From NCBI GenBank assembly GCA_002238445.1, contig MPML01000003.1:124001-188000 (forward strand): DNA of 64,000 nt. The letters are read 5' to 3'. This DNA comes from Caldilineaceae bacterium bin5 (lineage in GTDB: Bacteria > Chloroflexota > Anaerolineae > Caldilineales > Caldilineaceae). The notes below the pieces were generated by a model. It searched no databases, was not told the origin of the DNA, and saw only the letters and a list, made by a program, of their open reading frames with translations. Below, in pieces: positions 26,304-36,706 of this stretch. A program made the translations under genes and the position numbers. Position 1 is the first letter of the stretch, and each line of letters opens with the position of its first letter.

Positions 26304-27717
26304 TTCGTTCCAATACTATCTGACCTTCCTGCGCGTCCCGCTCCGATGAAGTTTCACGACCAGGACCCTCTCCTGCACTCCTTTCTCCATTCCCGCCACG
26401 AGCGAAACCTCGCCGATGGGCAATGCTGTATGCATCCAGAATACGGGCAGCCGCGCTATGAGCGGCCGTCGAGTCAGCGGCATGAATCGTACACAAGGTA
26501 TCCCCTGGGTCAATTCGCTCACCCACCTTCTTCGCCAATATCACGCCCACCCTGTGGTCGATAGCGTCCCCCTTCTGTTGGCGGCCGCCCCCAAGCGCAA
26601 CAACGGCAAGGCCGACAGCCCGCGCATCCACCGCATCGATCAAGCCCCCGCGCTTGGACTGCAGTTCCAGCCTGACCGGTGCTGTCGCCAGGCGTTCCGG
26701 ACTGTTGACAACCGTCGTATCGCCTCCCTGGGCCCCGACGAAGTCTACGAACTTGGCGAAGGCTGCGCCTGAGTCAATGGCCTCTTGTACCTTGCGCCTG
26801 GCCGATTCACGCCCGGCCTCTTCTCCTTTCGCCTTCAGTTCGCGATGAAGTTGTGGATCGCCTAGCAGCAACATTTCGGATGCCACTTCCTGGGTTAACT
26901 GCTGAAAGTCGCGCGGCCCCTTCCCGTGCAGCGTTTCGATCGCCTCCCGTACCTCTAGGTTATTGCCAACAGCCTGCCCCAGTGGCTGTTCCATCGCCGT
27001 AACCAATGCAGTAACTCTGCGGCCTGCGCCGCGGCCGATCGAGACCATCAGCTGGGCCAGTTCTCTGGCCTGAGGCAGGGATTCCATAAACGCGCCGCGT
27101 CCGCACTTAACGTCCAGGACGATAGCTTGGGCGCCGGCAGCCAGCTTCTTGCTCATGATACTGCCTGCAATCAGCGGCAAACTGGGCACCGTGCCCGTGA
27201 CATCCCGTAACGCATAGAGTATCTGATCTGCCGGCGCCAGCGTGGCCGTCTGGGCAGCCACCACCAATCCCACCTCTCTGAGCTGGTGCCGGAAGCGTTC
27301 AGCGCTCAAGCTGGCGCTCCAACCGGGAATGCCCTCCAACTTGTCGATCGTGCCCCCGGAAAAGCTCAGCCCGCGACCGCTCATTTTGCCGACCGGCAAC
27401 CCGCAGGCTGCCACAACTGGCCCGACCGTCAGAGTGGTCTTGTCGCCGACGCCCCCGCTCGAATGCTTGTCCACGATCAGCTTGTCAGAGTCGGCTAGCC
27501 CCTGCAGATCCAGCGTCTCGCCGCTTCCGGCCATCGCCATCGTGAGTGCAGTCGACTCGGCCGCAGTCATCCCCTGAAAGTAGACGGCCATCGCCCAAGC
27601 CGCGATCTGATAGTCAGGAACTGTCCCCTCAACGATTCCCTCTATCAGGAATTGCAACTCATCGGCAGAGTGCTCGCCGCCGTCCCGCTTCTTTGTGATC
27701 AAATCGACAACAATCAT
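26293..27717 (-). CDS. pdp: Pyrimidine-nucleoside / thymidine phosphorylase
   Basis: The 474-residue protein is a nucleoside phosphorylase of the DeoA/Pdp family, splitting uridine or thymidine with phosphate. It has [14 protein letters not shown], the glycine-rich loop, and [18 protein letters not shown], the classic signature, plus [12 protein letters not shown]. The start [16 protein letters not shown] at 27717 fits the family; the open frame extends to 27855 without resemblance. After ILDAYSI the last 40 or so residues are Arg/Gly/Glu-rich and longer than usual (family about 435). This may be an altered C-terminus, since the gene overlaps the convergent glycosyltransferase stop. Confidence 0.94.
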   Translation of the reverse strand: MIVVDLITKKRDGGEHSADELQFLIEGIVEGTVPDYQIAAWAMAVYFQGMTAAESTALTMAMAGSGETLDLQGLADSDKLIVDKHSSGGVGDKTTLTVGPVVAACGLPVGKMSGRGLSFSGGTIDKLEGIPGWSASLSAERFRHQLREVGLVVAAQTATLAPADQILYALRDVTGTVPSLPLIAGSIMSKKLAAGAQAIVLDVKCGRGAFMESLPQARELAQLMVSIGRGAGRRVTALVTAMEQPLGQAVGNNLEVREAIETLHGKGPRDFQQLTQEVASEMLLLGDPQLHRELKAKGEEAGRESARRKVQEAIDSGAAFAKFVDFVGAQGGDTTVVNSPERLATAPVRLELQSKRGGLIDAVDARAVGLAVVALGGGRQQKGDAIDHRVGVILAKKVGERIDPGDTLCTIHAADSTAAHSAAARILDAYSIAHRRGFARGGNGERSAGEGPGRETSSERDAQEGQIVLERITS

Positions 27718-27891
27718 CTTGATATTCTTTGGTGCTGTACGCGTTGGTGGTAAACTGGCAAAATGCCATAACGGTGCCCGTGCCGCCGTTGAATCATGTG
27801 CGCCAGAATAAAGAGGCGCAAGACGGCCGTCCCAGGCCGCCTTCAACCGCTGCACGGGGAGCGGCGCCTAATTATCCTTCCAGAGTGAAAA

Positions 27892-29235
27892 ATGAGCAAA
27901 ACAGTAACCGTTGTAGGAGGGGGGTTGGCCGGTACCGAAGCTGCCTGGCAGCTGGCCCAGCGCGGCATTTCCGTCCGGCTGTTCGAGATGCGCCCGGTCC
28001 GCCCCACCCCTGCCCACGTTACCGACCGGTTGGCAGAGTTGGTCTGTTCGAATTCAATGGGCAGCACACTGCCCGACCGCGCCCTGGGCATTCTCAAGAA
28101 TGAAATGCAGAGCCTGGGCAGCTTTGTGATTCGAACCGCCTTCAAACACGCGCTACCCGCCGGACAGGCGCTCGCCGTCGGCAGAGACGAGTTCGCCGAG
28201 GAGATTACAACCCGCATCGCCTCGCATCCGCAGATCGAACTGCTTCGCCAGGAGGTGACGGCCATACCCGATGGACCGACGATTTTGGCGACCGGTCCCC
28301 TGACCAGCGACGCGCTGACTCTAGCCGTCCAATCCCTTACCGGGCGGTATCTCTACTTTTACGACGCCATGGCGCCGATCGTCACCTATGAGAGTATTGA
28401 CAGGTCGATCGCGTTTCGCCGCAACCGTTGGGACAAGGCCGGCAGCGAGGGTACCGATGACGGCGACTATCTGAACTGCCCGCTCAATCAGGACGAATAC
28501 GAGGCCTTTGTCGACGCGCTGCTCGCCGCGCCCAAACTCGAGCTCTCAGGCGCCGACAAAGAACTTGAACGCTACTTTGAAGGATGTATGCCGGTTGAGG
28601 CGCTGGCGCAGAGGGGCAGGGACGCCCTGGCATTTGGGCCGATGCGGCCAGTCGGGCTGCGAGATCCCAGCACTGGACAGCGACCCTTCGCCGTGGTTCA
28701 ACTTCGCCAGGACAATGTCGCCGGCACGCTTTACAATCTCGTCGGTTTTCAGACAAATGTAAAGTGGGGTGCGCAGGCCGAAGTACTGCGAATGATCCCC
28801 GGGCTGCAGAATGCAGAGTTCGTGCGCCTGGGACAGATGCACCGCAACACCTTCATCAACAGCCCGACCCTAATGAAGCCGACCCTTCAATTCAAAGGTA
28901 GAGACGAACTATTCTTCGCCGGACAGATTACCGGCACGGAAGGGTATGTTGGCAGCGCGCTGGGAGGGCTACTGGCCGGGATAAACATGGCGCGGCTGTT
29001 GGAAGATGAACCACTCATCACGTTGCCGCGCGCTACAATGAGCGGCGCTCTGTTCCACTACATCACCCATGCCTCGCCCGACGACTTTCAACCGATGAAG
29101 TCCAACATGGGACTGCTGCCCCCTCTACAGGAGCGCGTTCGTAACAAGCGTCAACGCTACGCTGCCTATGCAGATAGAGCAAGGCAAGAGTTGGAACAAT
29201 GTCTTGAACAGCTGGAGTTTTGTCCCGTCGCCTGA
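27892..29235 (+). CDS. trmFO: Methylenetetrahydrofolate--tRNA-(uracil-5-)-methyltransferase
   Basis: The 447-residue flavoprotein makes 5-methyluridine at position 54 of tRNAs using methylenetetrahydrofolate. It has the FAD-binding [19 protein letters not shown] segment, [21 protein letters not shown], the Cys-containing [11 protein letters not shown] and [12 protein letters not shown], and the C-terminal [15 protein letters not shown]. All are characteristic of TrmFO rather than GidA/MnmG. The length is normal. No strong ribosome binding site precedes the ATG. Confidence 0.97.
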   Translation: MSKTVTVVGGGLAGTEAAWQLAQRGISVRLFEMRPVRPTPAHVTDRLAELVCSNSMGSTLPDRALGILKNEMQSLGSFVIRTAFKHALPAGQALAVGRDEFAEEITTRIASHPQIELLRQEVTAIPDGPTILATGPLTSDALTLAVQSLTGRYLYFYDAMAPIVTYESIDRSIAFRRNRWDKAGSEGTDDGDYLNCPLNQDEYEAFVDALLAAPKLELSGADKELERYFEGCMPVEALAQRGRDALAFGPMRPVGLRDPSTGQRPFAVVQLRQDNVAGTLYNLVGFQTNVKWGAQAEVLRMIPGLQNAEFVRLGQMHRNTFINSPTLMKPTLQFKGRDELFFAGQITGTEGYVGSALGGLLAGINMARLLEDEPLITLPRATMSGALFHYITHASPDDFQPMKSNMGLLPPLQERVRNKRQRYAAYADRARQELEQCLEQLEFCPVA

Positions 29236-29352
29236 AGAGGTGGGTCGAACCTCACGTAGCGCCCCGGTCCAGGTCGGTGACGGCCGGGTCGCTAGAGGAA
29301 TAAACTGACGCAACTACGGCAATAATTCTCCCCTCAGAAGTTCTTCACCGCG

Positions 29353-30474
29353 TTACTCCGCCGCTCTTGCATTGACAATAGCGAGCAACGCGTTCGTCTG
29401 GTCCAACTTCACCTTATAAATTTCGAAATCGCCGAAATAGGCACGGTCGTATCGATCACCCTCGAACTCGCCGGTGAAGAACCAGCGCTTGGTATACTGC
29501 ATGGAGACGAGCATTCCCGTGCGAACGTCATGGCAAGTCAGTCCATTATAGACCGTCGTCCAGCCACTCTCTTCCGAGACTTCTGCCTGCTGCTCATCAC
29601 TGCACCAGACCTGTATCTCTTCTCCGTTTTCCAGATGGAAGAGAGCGTTGGCATTCCCCGGACGGGGCCCTAGCCAGTAGTTGAAAAAGAACAGACCGGT
29701 CGAATTGGGATAGCGTTCCGTTCCCTCAATTCGGTCAATCTGATGCGGCCAGGTCGAATCTTCGCCGCAAGCCTCCTCCCAGGTGACAATGCGATTAATC
29801 TCCAACCAACGGAGGTCGCGTCTTTCATTGATCTCCGTCCTGGAAACAGCCGCGCACTCATTTACGGCGCAGCGCCTTGAGCCGCATTCATAGTGGACAT
29901 TCCAGGAAGCTGCCAGATCTTCAGGGAACAAGGGATACAATGTAGGAAGAGCTTCGGCGGCCTTATTGGGTGTCACAACGATCTGAGATATCCAGGCTGT
30001 CTGTGTACTCTCTTCTTCAGCAATGCCAGCACTATCACCAGCACTCTCGAAACAGCAGATTCGCCACCACCCTTCTTCAGTCTGGCCGGAAGTGGTGAAT
30101 GTATCTCCTTCCACCGCCTTGGCCACTATCTGAAAATCAATGCTTGGGCCGCTGCGAATGTTGGCATTGGGTCTTCTAATCCGTAAAGTCGCGGTCTGAG
30201 TAGCCTCGCTTGCCGCCGCATCATCGCCATCGCTTTCCAGCGTGTCGATGTCGACGCTGCCTGAATTCAGTGGCACGATCCCCGGCGGCAATGGGTCCTC
30301 TTCCTCAACGGTCGCGATTTCCTCTGTAATCACCAAAGACGGGTCTACCTCTGGAATCGGTACACACGCAGCTATCGCAAACAGAAACAGTGTCAGAAAC
30401 AGCCACAGACGGAACGCCCTTCTGGGCAAGGCCCTGGTGACATACATTTCAGACTGTGAAAAGTCAACTGTCAT
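29353..30474 (-). CDS. SH3-domain lipoprotein, function unknown
   Basis: The 373-residue product begins with a basic segment, a hydrophobic core (LWLFLTLFLFAIAAC) and a lipobox Cys followed by an acidic linker. A bacterial SH3-like domain follows: RRPNANIRSGPSIDF, then GWWRICC and TAWISQIVV. The remaining C-terminal region of about 200 residues has several cysteines (YECGSRRCAVNECA) and many Trp/Tyr residues; I do not recognise it. The start is uncertain: 30474 and 30447 both give a plausible lipoprotein signal, and the frame is open to 30660. The protein is probably extracytoplasmic and cell-wall associated. Confidence 0.75.
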   Translation of the reverse strand: MTVDFSQSEMYVTRALPRRAFRLWLFLTLFLFAIAACVPIPEVDPSLVITEEIATVEEEDPLPPGIVPLNSGSVDIDTLESDGDDAAASEATQTATLRIRRPNANIRSGPSIDFQIVAKAVEGDTFTTSGQTEEGWWRICCFESAGDSAGIAEEESTQTAWISQIVVTPNKAAEALPTLYPLFPEDLAASWNVHYECGSRRCAVNECAAVSRTEINERRDLRWLEINRIVTWEEACGEDSTWPHQIDRIEGTERYPNSTGLFFFNYWLGPRPGNANALFHLENGEEIQVWCSDEQQAEVSEESGWTTVYNGLTCHDVRTGMLVSMQYTKRWFFTGEFEGDRYDRAYFGDFEIYKVKLDQTNALLAIVNARAAE

Positions 30475-30774
30475 GCTGTTAGTTCTTTCGGCGTTGATCA
30501 TCTCTGGATTTGCCCCTTTTCGCAATTCGGGCAGCTGTCCCGGCTGACTCGGGCCGATAAGGAAGTGATCGGCGGCCCAGGTCTGGCCGCCGAAAAAGTT
30601 TGTCGTGATATGCACGCTCTTTTCTGTTTTCAGTATAGCGATGTTGTGGCGCATTGACAACAGTTGTGGTCTAATGAACCTCGCTCTCCATGCCCTTATA
30701 GCCGACTCGAAGGTAAAGTGTTAAGGGTTCGTAGGGCAATCGTTTCACACGTCTGGAAATATTTGATTCGCAAA

Positions 30775-31731
30775 ATGAACCTTCCCCAAAGCCAACCCGA
30801 ACCACAGAGCATCTCCCCGCGCGAGAGTTCAACGACGGCCGGTCCCCACAACGTTTCTCCGTCAGCCGACGCAATACGTTTCTCTACGCCAAGGCGTCCT
30901 ATCCTCGACCCTTCCCAATGGCAACAGTCATCGCTTACAGTCGTCGTACCTACCTATAACGAGGCCAGAAATCTGGAAGAATTGGTTGATGCTCTGTTCA
31001 ATCTCCCTCTTACCAACCTGCGGCTCGTGATCGTCGACGATAACTCGCCGGACGGTACCGGCGGTCTCGCCGAAGGGTTGGCGCAACGCTACAACCAGAA
31101 TCGCCCTCGTTTGGCGGTCATCCACCGTCCCAATAAAGGCGGACTAGGTACCGCCTATGTGGAAGGTTTCCGCCGCGCCCTTGCCGATGGCGCAGACTTC
31201 ATAGTACAAATGGATGCCGACTTCAGCCACAGCCCCTCTTATATCACGCAGATGCTCGGCGTAATTTACGCTACCGGCATGGATGTCGTCGTCGGCAGCC
31301 GCTACGTGCCCGGCGGATCGTTGGACGACAAATGGAACTGGTGGCGCAGCTTGCTCAGCCGCTTGGCCAACATCTATTGCAGCAACGTCTTGAAAATTCG
31401 CGTTCGCGACATGACCGCCGGCTTCAAACTGTGGCAAAGTTCCGCGCTTCAGGAGATACAGTTGGATTCTATCAGGAGCAATGGTTACATTTTTCAAGTA
31501 GAGATGGCCTACCTTAGCGAGAAACTGGGCTTTCGCATCATTGAACTTCCAATCCACTTCGAAGATCGGCGGATTGGTCAGAGCAAAATGGATGTGTCAG
31601 TCAAACTGGAATCAATCTGGCGAGTGTGGGAACTTCTGTGGCGGCATCGCAAGCGGGTTTCAGGGAACAGAGAGCCGTTCGCGCAGTCTCGGTCGACCAT
31701 CGGCAGTGGGCGGCCTGCTGCCCACCGTTAG
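30775..31731 (+). CDS. Polyprenol monophosphomannose synthase-like GT2 glycosyltransferase
   Basis: The 318-residue protein has a polar N-terminus of about 50 residues and then a GT-A glycosyltransferase domain: [25 protein letters not shown], and [10 protein letters not shown] with the DxD metal site. It is closest in pattern to Dpm1-type enzymes that load mannose onto polyprenyl phosphate. No C-terminal membrane helices are present. The start at 30775 removes an unrelated upstream extension. Its stop TAG is followed directly by the ATG of the YfhO-flippase gene, so the two are tightly coupled in a cell-envelope glycosylation context. Confidence 0.9.
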   Translation: MNLPQSQPEPQSISPRESSTTAGPHNVSPSADAIRFSTPRRPILDPSQWQQSSLTVVVPTYNEARNLEELVDALFNLPLTNLRLVIVDDNSPDGTGGLAEGLAQRYNQNRPRLAVIHRPNKGGLGTAYVEGFRRALADGADFIVQMDADFSHSPSYITQMLGVIYATGMDVVVGSRYVPGGSLDDKWNWWRSLLSRLANIYCSNVLKIRVRDMTAGFKLWQSSALQEIQLDSIRSNGYIFQVEMAYLSEKLGFRIIELPIHFEDRRIGQSKMDVSVKLESIWRVWELLWRHRKRVSGNREPFAQSRSTIGSGRPAAHR

Positions 31732-34700
31732 ATGCCGCCACTCGGACGCGCCGCAACTATGCACCGGCTACACAGATTCCGTCCCGAGCTGCTCTCCCTT
31801 GTCATTCTCACGGTCCTCCCACTAATCTGGTTCGCCCCCGTTCTCTTCACCGGCAAGACGCTGCTTCCCTACGACAACCTCTACCAATTCGAGCCCTGGC
31901 GCACCCTCCGACCGGATATCTCCCCGCATAACGGCTTGCTAAGCGATCTCGTTCTGGAAAACGCCGTCTGGAAACTGCATGTGCGCCGAACGCTGCAACA
32001 GTTTGAGTTGCCGCTTTGGAGCCCACAGCTTTTCACAGGGGCACCCTTCTTCGCCGCCGGCCAGTCCAGTGCCGCCTACCCCCTAAGCGCCCTCTTCTAC
32101 CTGCTTCCCATTGAAGCCGCATTTGGATGGTTCACGGCAATCCAGTTGGCCATCGCCGGAGTCAACGCCTTTCTGCTGGGACGCGTGCTGAAGTTGCGCC
32201 CCGTAGCCGCCCTCTTCAGCGGAGTCGCATTTCAGTTCAGCGGCTTTCTGGTCGTCAGCGTTGTCTTCACAATGGTCCTCGCCGCCGCTTCCTGGCTTCC
32301 CTTGCTCTTGGCCATCATCGAGAAGGTAATCCAAAAGCAGGAAGAAAAAGGAGTCGCCGGTTTTCGCCCTATTCCGTATGTAGTGGCCGGCGCCGCAACT
32401 GTCGGCCTTGTCGCCCTGGCCGGTCACCCTGAGTTCCTCTACTATACCCTACTGGTTGCAGGAATATTCACGGCAGCGCGGCTTCTGGTAGCTTTGCGAA
32501 TGATCTCTGCCAGAAGCGGCGAGAATGGCGTGGAGAGCCAGGCGCTTAACCCATCGCCCCATCTACCAACAGCACTGCAAGCAATACCGGCCGTAGCAAA
32601 AATCGCGGCCTGGATTCTCCTGGTCGCGCTACTGGGAATTGCTGCCGGCGCTGTCCAGATCCTGCCACTGCTGGAACTGGTGCAACAGAACTTCCGTGAA
32701 GGCTCAGCCTCCTACCAACAGGTGGTCGGCTGGGCCTGGCCGGACCGCCACATCCTGACCTTCCTCCTCCCCGACATTTTCGGCAACCCCAGCCATCACC
32801 ACTGGTTCGACCTGTGGGCTCTGCGCTGGCAACCGGCCGTGCTTAACCGCCTGGGAGAGCCCAACAACACCATCTTCTGGGGAATCAAAAATTACGTTGA
32901 GGGTGGCAACTACGTTGGGGTCTCCACTTGGCTGCTTGCTGCACTGGCAGTGGCCGTCTCCTTGGCCCGCGTGACCAGACAAAATGGCGACGACAATGCC
33001 GCCAAACTGGTCGCAGCGCACCGCCAGCTGCGTTTGCCCACTCTTATCTTTGCCTCTTTGGCACTGGTCTCCTTACTCTTCGCATTCGGCACTCCCCTTT
33101 ACGCCGTCCTGTTCTACGGCCTGCCGGGCTGGGACCAGCTTCACAGCCCCTTCCGCTGGGTCTTTCCCTTCACACTTGCTATGGCAGTGTTGGGCGGGAT
33201 AGGTATGGAGCAGGCGCTGTCCCTGCGCGTACCAGCCGTCATCAGCCGCTCGCTTGGAATTGGACGAATCCAGGTTCCGTTCAAATGGGTTGTGGCTATC
33301 CTTGCCCTCTCTTCTCTCGCGGCCGGGCTGGCCGCCCTGCTGGCAGTAGTGGCCAGTTATTTCGTTCCTTCACCATTCATCAACCTGGCGCAGCGGGTCG
33401 TGGAAGCTTCCGACCTGGCGCAAGCAGCATTTGCAGATGGACGCATGTTCTGGGGATATCAGAGTATCGGGCTGGCCCGTTTCGGCGCCTTTGCCGTAAC
33501 CAGCGGACTGATCCTGTGGCTGCTGACTCGGACGAAAGCAAAGGCCGACCGAGAAAGCGAAGTAAACGGCGCGAATCCCCGCGCTGCTAGTATCGCGATG
33601 CGCTCTGCTACAGCACTACCCTTCGCGTTCGTCGTCCTTCTCGCACTCGACCTCTTTGGCGTCCACGGCTCCTTCAATCCTGCAACCGACCCGGCACTGT
33701 CTCCCCTAAAAAATGTGCCGCCCGTCGTGCAGTTCATAAATCAGAAAGAGGACGCCGGCTCGGACGGCAACATCCACTTCTCCCCATTCAGATTTACCAC
33801 CTTTGACGCACCCGGCAGCAAGACCTTTAATGCCAATGTCGGCATGTACTACGGTTGGCAGGACATTCGCGGCTACGATTCGATAATTCCGAAGCAATAT
33901 GTTGGCTTGATGAATCGCATCGCCGATCAGAGCGGCGAACTGCTTTACAACAGAATCGCGCCAATCTACGCCTCGGGCACGCCAGAAAATGGCGGCAATC
34001 CTTTTGCCGCGTTGGAAAATCAGCTGCTCGACCTTATGGGCGTCAAGTACGTCCTTTCCGAACTGATCGTGCCCAATTCCGACACGTGGGCCAAGGTATA
34101 CGAAGAAGACTCGCTCCGCGTCTACGAAAATCTGGAGGCCTTCCCTCGCACCTTCATAGCCGCCGAGGCTGTCGTCCTCCCCCCTGCAGAACAGCCCCTC
34201 CAGGACGCTGATCTGCGCCGCACTGTTTTCATTGAAGAACCGCCCGCGCCAGCCAACGCGCTCAACCCCTCCAGCCCGGGGACAGCGGACACGACCATCA
34301 GCCGGTATACCGCCAACACCGTGTTCGTCGACGTCAACCTCGACGATCGGGGTTGGCTGGTCCTTACCGACGCCTATTTTCCCGGCTGGAAAGCCTATCT
34401 GCGGCCCTTCGGCGGCGATGAAAACGACGAGCAGGAGTTGACCATCCATCGCGCCAACTCGGCATTCCGCGCCGTCTATCTGCCCGAAGGCGGCCAGTGG
34501 ACGGTCCGCTTCACCTACAGCCCCATGAGCTTCAAGCTGGGCCTCTATGTCAGTTTTCTGGCAGCAATGTTGAGCCTGCTCCTTCTGCTGTGGTGGGCGT
34601 GGGGGCGAATCTACCGGCCAGACGCAACCGCCAACGCAGCGCGCACCGTTGCCAAGAATTCGGTCGTGGCCATGGGCCTCAATCTGGCGAACAGAGTAAT

Positions 34701-36324
34701 TTACTTCGCCTTTGCAATGTTGTACGTGCGAATGCTGGGTCCGGTGGGAACCGGTCAATATGCTTGGGTTGTCGCCGTCTATGGGATCTTCGAGATTCTG
34801 AGCCGCTACGGCTTGGGCACTCTTGTCACCCGGGAAGTTGCCAAAGATAAGAACAAATCCAGCCTCTATCTTACAAACGTATTGTCCCTTCGTACCCTTC
34901 TGTGGGCCGCAAGCATCTTGCTGATGATTCTGGCAGTAGGCGGCTCCCAGTTCACATCCGTCTTAAGTGCAACTGCGACTAGGGGCGACTCTCCAGCCAA
35001 CATGTGGACCTCGTTCTTGGCTTTTACAACAAGCTGGACAGGGTGCCCCCTGGTCTTGGATGCTCCTGCACCCATCGGTCGCGTGGAACTGCAAGCCGTC
35101 GCCGTGTTCGCTTTAGTTATGCTCGTCGCCAACTGGTCTGATGCCTTCAGCAACCTGTTCAATGCCTTCGAAAAAATGGAATACCCAGCCGGCCTCGGCA
35201 GTGCCATGGCTCTACTGCAGGTGTCTTTAGGGGCACTGGTGCTGCTGCTTGGCTGGGGAATCGTTGGTCTGGCATGGGTAGCGCTGGCCGTCAACCTGGT
35301 CCAACTCTTCTGGCTGAGCTGGCTCGTGCGCTCAACCCTCTTCAGGCCCCAATGGAAATGGGACTGGTCCCTTCAGAAGTGGATGCTTTCAACCAGCGGT
35401 CCGCTCATGATCAACCACCTCCTGGCGACCGTTTTCTGGCGCATCGACATCTGGATTCTGCGGCCTCTTGCCGGTGCCGCAAGCGTGGGCCTCTACAGCG
35501 TCGCTCTCAAATACCTGGACGGGCTGAACATCATTCCCAGCACCTTTACCTTGGCCATCTTCCCTCTGATGAGTCGCTTGGCAAAGCAGGAGGGAGCCGC
35601 ACTCCTTCGCTCCTATACGCTAAGTGTGCGTCTCTTGTTGTTGATAAGCCTGCCAGTAGCGGTGACAATTGCAGCATTGGCGCAACCGCTCATATATCTG
35701 CTCGGAGGCGCGCAATTTGCCAGTGCTTCCGGCGAAGCCTCCGCGTTTTCGGCCTGCACCTGCCGTTTGCTGGGGAACGCTCTAGGGGCATTCGAATGTG
35801 GCACGCTCACCTATCGGAGCGGCTCTGTGCTGGCACTGCAGGTAATAATCTGGAGCATTCCCGTCGGCTTCGTCAACAGCGTTACGCAATACGTACTCAT
35901 CGCCGCCGACCAGCAACGCTATCTGACGAAGGCTTTTGTCTTGGGGGTCCTCTTCAACCTGGTTGGCAACCTCCTGCTGATCCCGGTATTCGGCTTCATT
36001 GGCGCCGCCGTGGTGACCATTCTTAGCGAAGTCTGTCTGCTCCTCCTCTTCGCCCGCCGTGTCCGCCGCCACGTTGGCGCCGTCGCCTGGCCGGACCTGA
36101 CCTGGCGGCCGCTGCTCTCGGCCGTCGCCATGGGGACCGTTCTCTATGGTATGACCTCGATCGGCGTGGACGTTTGGCTGGCGATTCTCCCCGGCTGGGC
36201 CGTTTACGCCGCCGTCCTGGCGCTGACCGGCGGTTTCACAGATACCGATCTGCGGGTCGCTGTCGGGGCGCTTCTCAATAAACGCCTTGGCTGGCAGGTA
36301 CAAGAAGAGGTGGAACAAGCCTAG
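31732..36324 (+). CDS. YfhO-type membrane protein fused to a Wzx-like oligosaccharide flippase
   Basis: This 1530-residue protein combines two membrane modules. Residues 1 to about 955 follow the YfhO/GT-C-like layout: many helices, an N-terminal loop with FTGKTLLPYDNLYQFEPW, an extracytoplasmic region at about 650-930, and a helix before LLWWAWGRIYRP. From about 965 the sequence is a PST-type flippase, seen in LANRVIYFAFAMLYVRMLGP and VIIWSIPVGFVNSVTQYVL. The frame is intact throughout. YfhO homologues are implicated in glycosylating lipoteichoic acid or surface polymers. The start ATG abuts the preceding GT2 stop; Met10 (31759) is an alternative. Confidence 0.88.
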   Translation: MPPLGRAATMHRLHRFRPELLSLVILTVLPLIWFAPVLFTGKTLLPYDNLYQFEPWRTLRPDISPHNGLLSDLVLENAVWKLHVRRTLQQFELPLWSPQLFTGAPFFAAGQSSAAYPLSALFYLLPIEAAFGWFTAIQLAIAGVNAFLLGRVLKLRPVAALFSGVAFQFSGFLVVSVVFTMVLAAASWLPLLLAIIEKVIQKQEEKGVAGFRPIPYVVAGAATVGLVALAGHPEFLYYTLLVAGIFTAARLLVALRMISARSGENGVESQALNPSPHLPTALQAIPAVAKIAAWILLVALLGIAAGAVQILPLLELVQQNFREGSASYQQVVGWAWPDRHILTFLLPDIFGNPSHHHWFDLWALRWQPAVLNRLGEPNNTIFWGIKNYVEGGNYVGVSTWLLAALAVAVSLARVTRQNGDDNAAKLVAAHRQLRLPTLIFASLALVSLLFAFGTPLYAVLFYGLPGWDQLHSPFRWVFPFTLAMAVLGGIGMEQALSLRVPAVISRSLGIGRIQVPFKWVVAILALSSLAAGLAALLAVVASYFVPSPFINLAQRVVEASDLAQAAFADGRMFWGYQSIGLARFGAFAVTSGLILWLLTRTKAKADRESEVNGANPRAASIAMRSATALPFAFVVLLALDLFGVHGSFNPATDPALSPLKNVPPVVQFINQKEDAGSDGNIHFSPFRFTTFDAPGSKTFNANVGMYYGWQDIRGYDSIIPKQYVGLMNRIADQSGELLYNRIAPIYASGTPENGGNPFAALENQLLDLMGVKYVLSELIVPNSDTWAKVYEEDSLRVYENLEAFPRTFIAAEAVVLPPAEQPLQDADLRRTVFIEEPPAPANALNPSSPGTADTTISRYTANTVFVDVNLDDRGWLVLTDAYFPGWKAYLRPFGGDENDEQELTIHRANSAFRAVYLPEGGQWTVRFTYSPMSFKLGLYVSFLAAMLSLLLLLWWAWGRIYRPDATANAARTVAKNSVVAMGLNLANRVIYFAFAMLYVRMLGPVGTGQYAWVVAVYGIFEILSRYGLGTLVTREVAKDKNKSSLYLTNVLSLRTLLWAASILLMILAVGGSQFTSVLSATATRGDSPANMWTSFLAFTTSWTGCPLVLDAPAPIGRVELQAVAVFALVMLVANWSDAFSNLFNAFEKMEYPAGLGSAMALLQVSLGALVLLLGWGIVGLAWVALAVNLVQLFWLSWLVRSTLFRPQWKWDWSLQKWMLSTSGPLMINHLLATVFWRIDIWILRPLAGAASVGLYSVALKYLDGLNIIPSTFTLAIFPLMSRLAKQEGAALLRSYTLSVRLLLLISLPVAVTIAALAQPLIYLLGGAQFASASGEASAFSACTCRLLGNALGAFECGTLTYRSGSVLALQVIIWSIPVGFVNSVTQYVLIAADQQRYLTKAFVLGVLFNLVGNLLLIPVFGFIGAAVVTILSEVCLLLLFARRVRRHVGAVAWPDLTWRPLLSAVAMGTVLYGMTSIGVDVWLAILPGWAVYAAVLALTGGFTDTDLRVAVGALLNKRLGWQVQEEVEQA

Positions 36325-36429
36325 ACGGCTGTCAGCAATATCCCGTGCCCCAATCTGAATTTACTCTCTCTCGTCTTCACACTCCTTCCCAGAAGTCGCG
36401 TACCGTAATCGCCCGCGCCGCAAGTTGCA

Positions 36430-36625
36430 GGTTATTATCTGGGCGGTCGGGCCTTCGGCCCTCCCTTGTGCAGGGGCTGCGCCCCCGCCACGCCCCCCTC
36501 CAAAACCATCCCTCACCGACCTTACGAATTCCTTCCGGCAGTGCAGCACGATCATAGTGGCGGCTGCCAACCACATACACTGTCAGATGGCCTGCATGGC
36601 CGCGACCATGAAAGGGTCGCCAATA
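36430..36625 (+). repeat. Dispersed repeat, copy C (partial)
   Basis: The core with hairpin GGGCCTTCGGCCC (36449-36461) and GGGGC-TGC-GCCCC is present. The right part (ggcggctgccaacc..., then gcctgcatggccgcgac) matches the right part of copy A. The terminal GTAACTAC sequences are not visible, so this copy is truncated or diverged. The rest of the interval 36325-36706 shows no gene. Confidence 0.65.
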
Positions 36626-36706
36626 CCGTCATTGAAAGTGGCTTTCCAGGTAAAAAAACCTACCCCTGGTGCGCCCCTACAAGCCTCCCCAGAAGAAACA
36701 GCCGGC

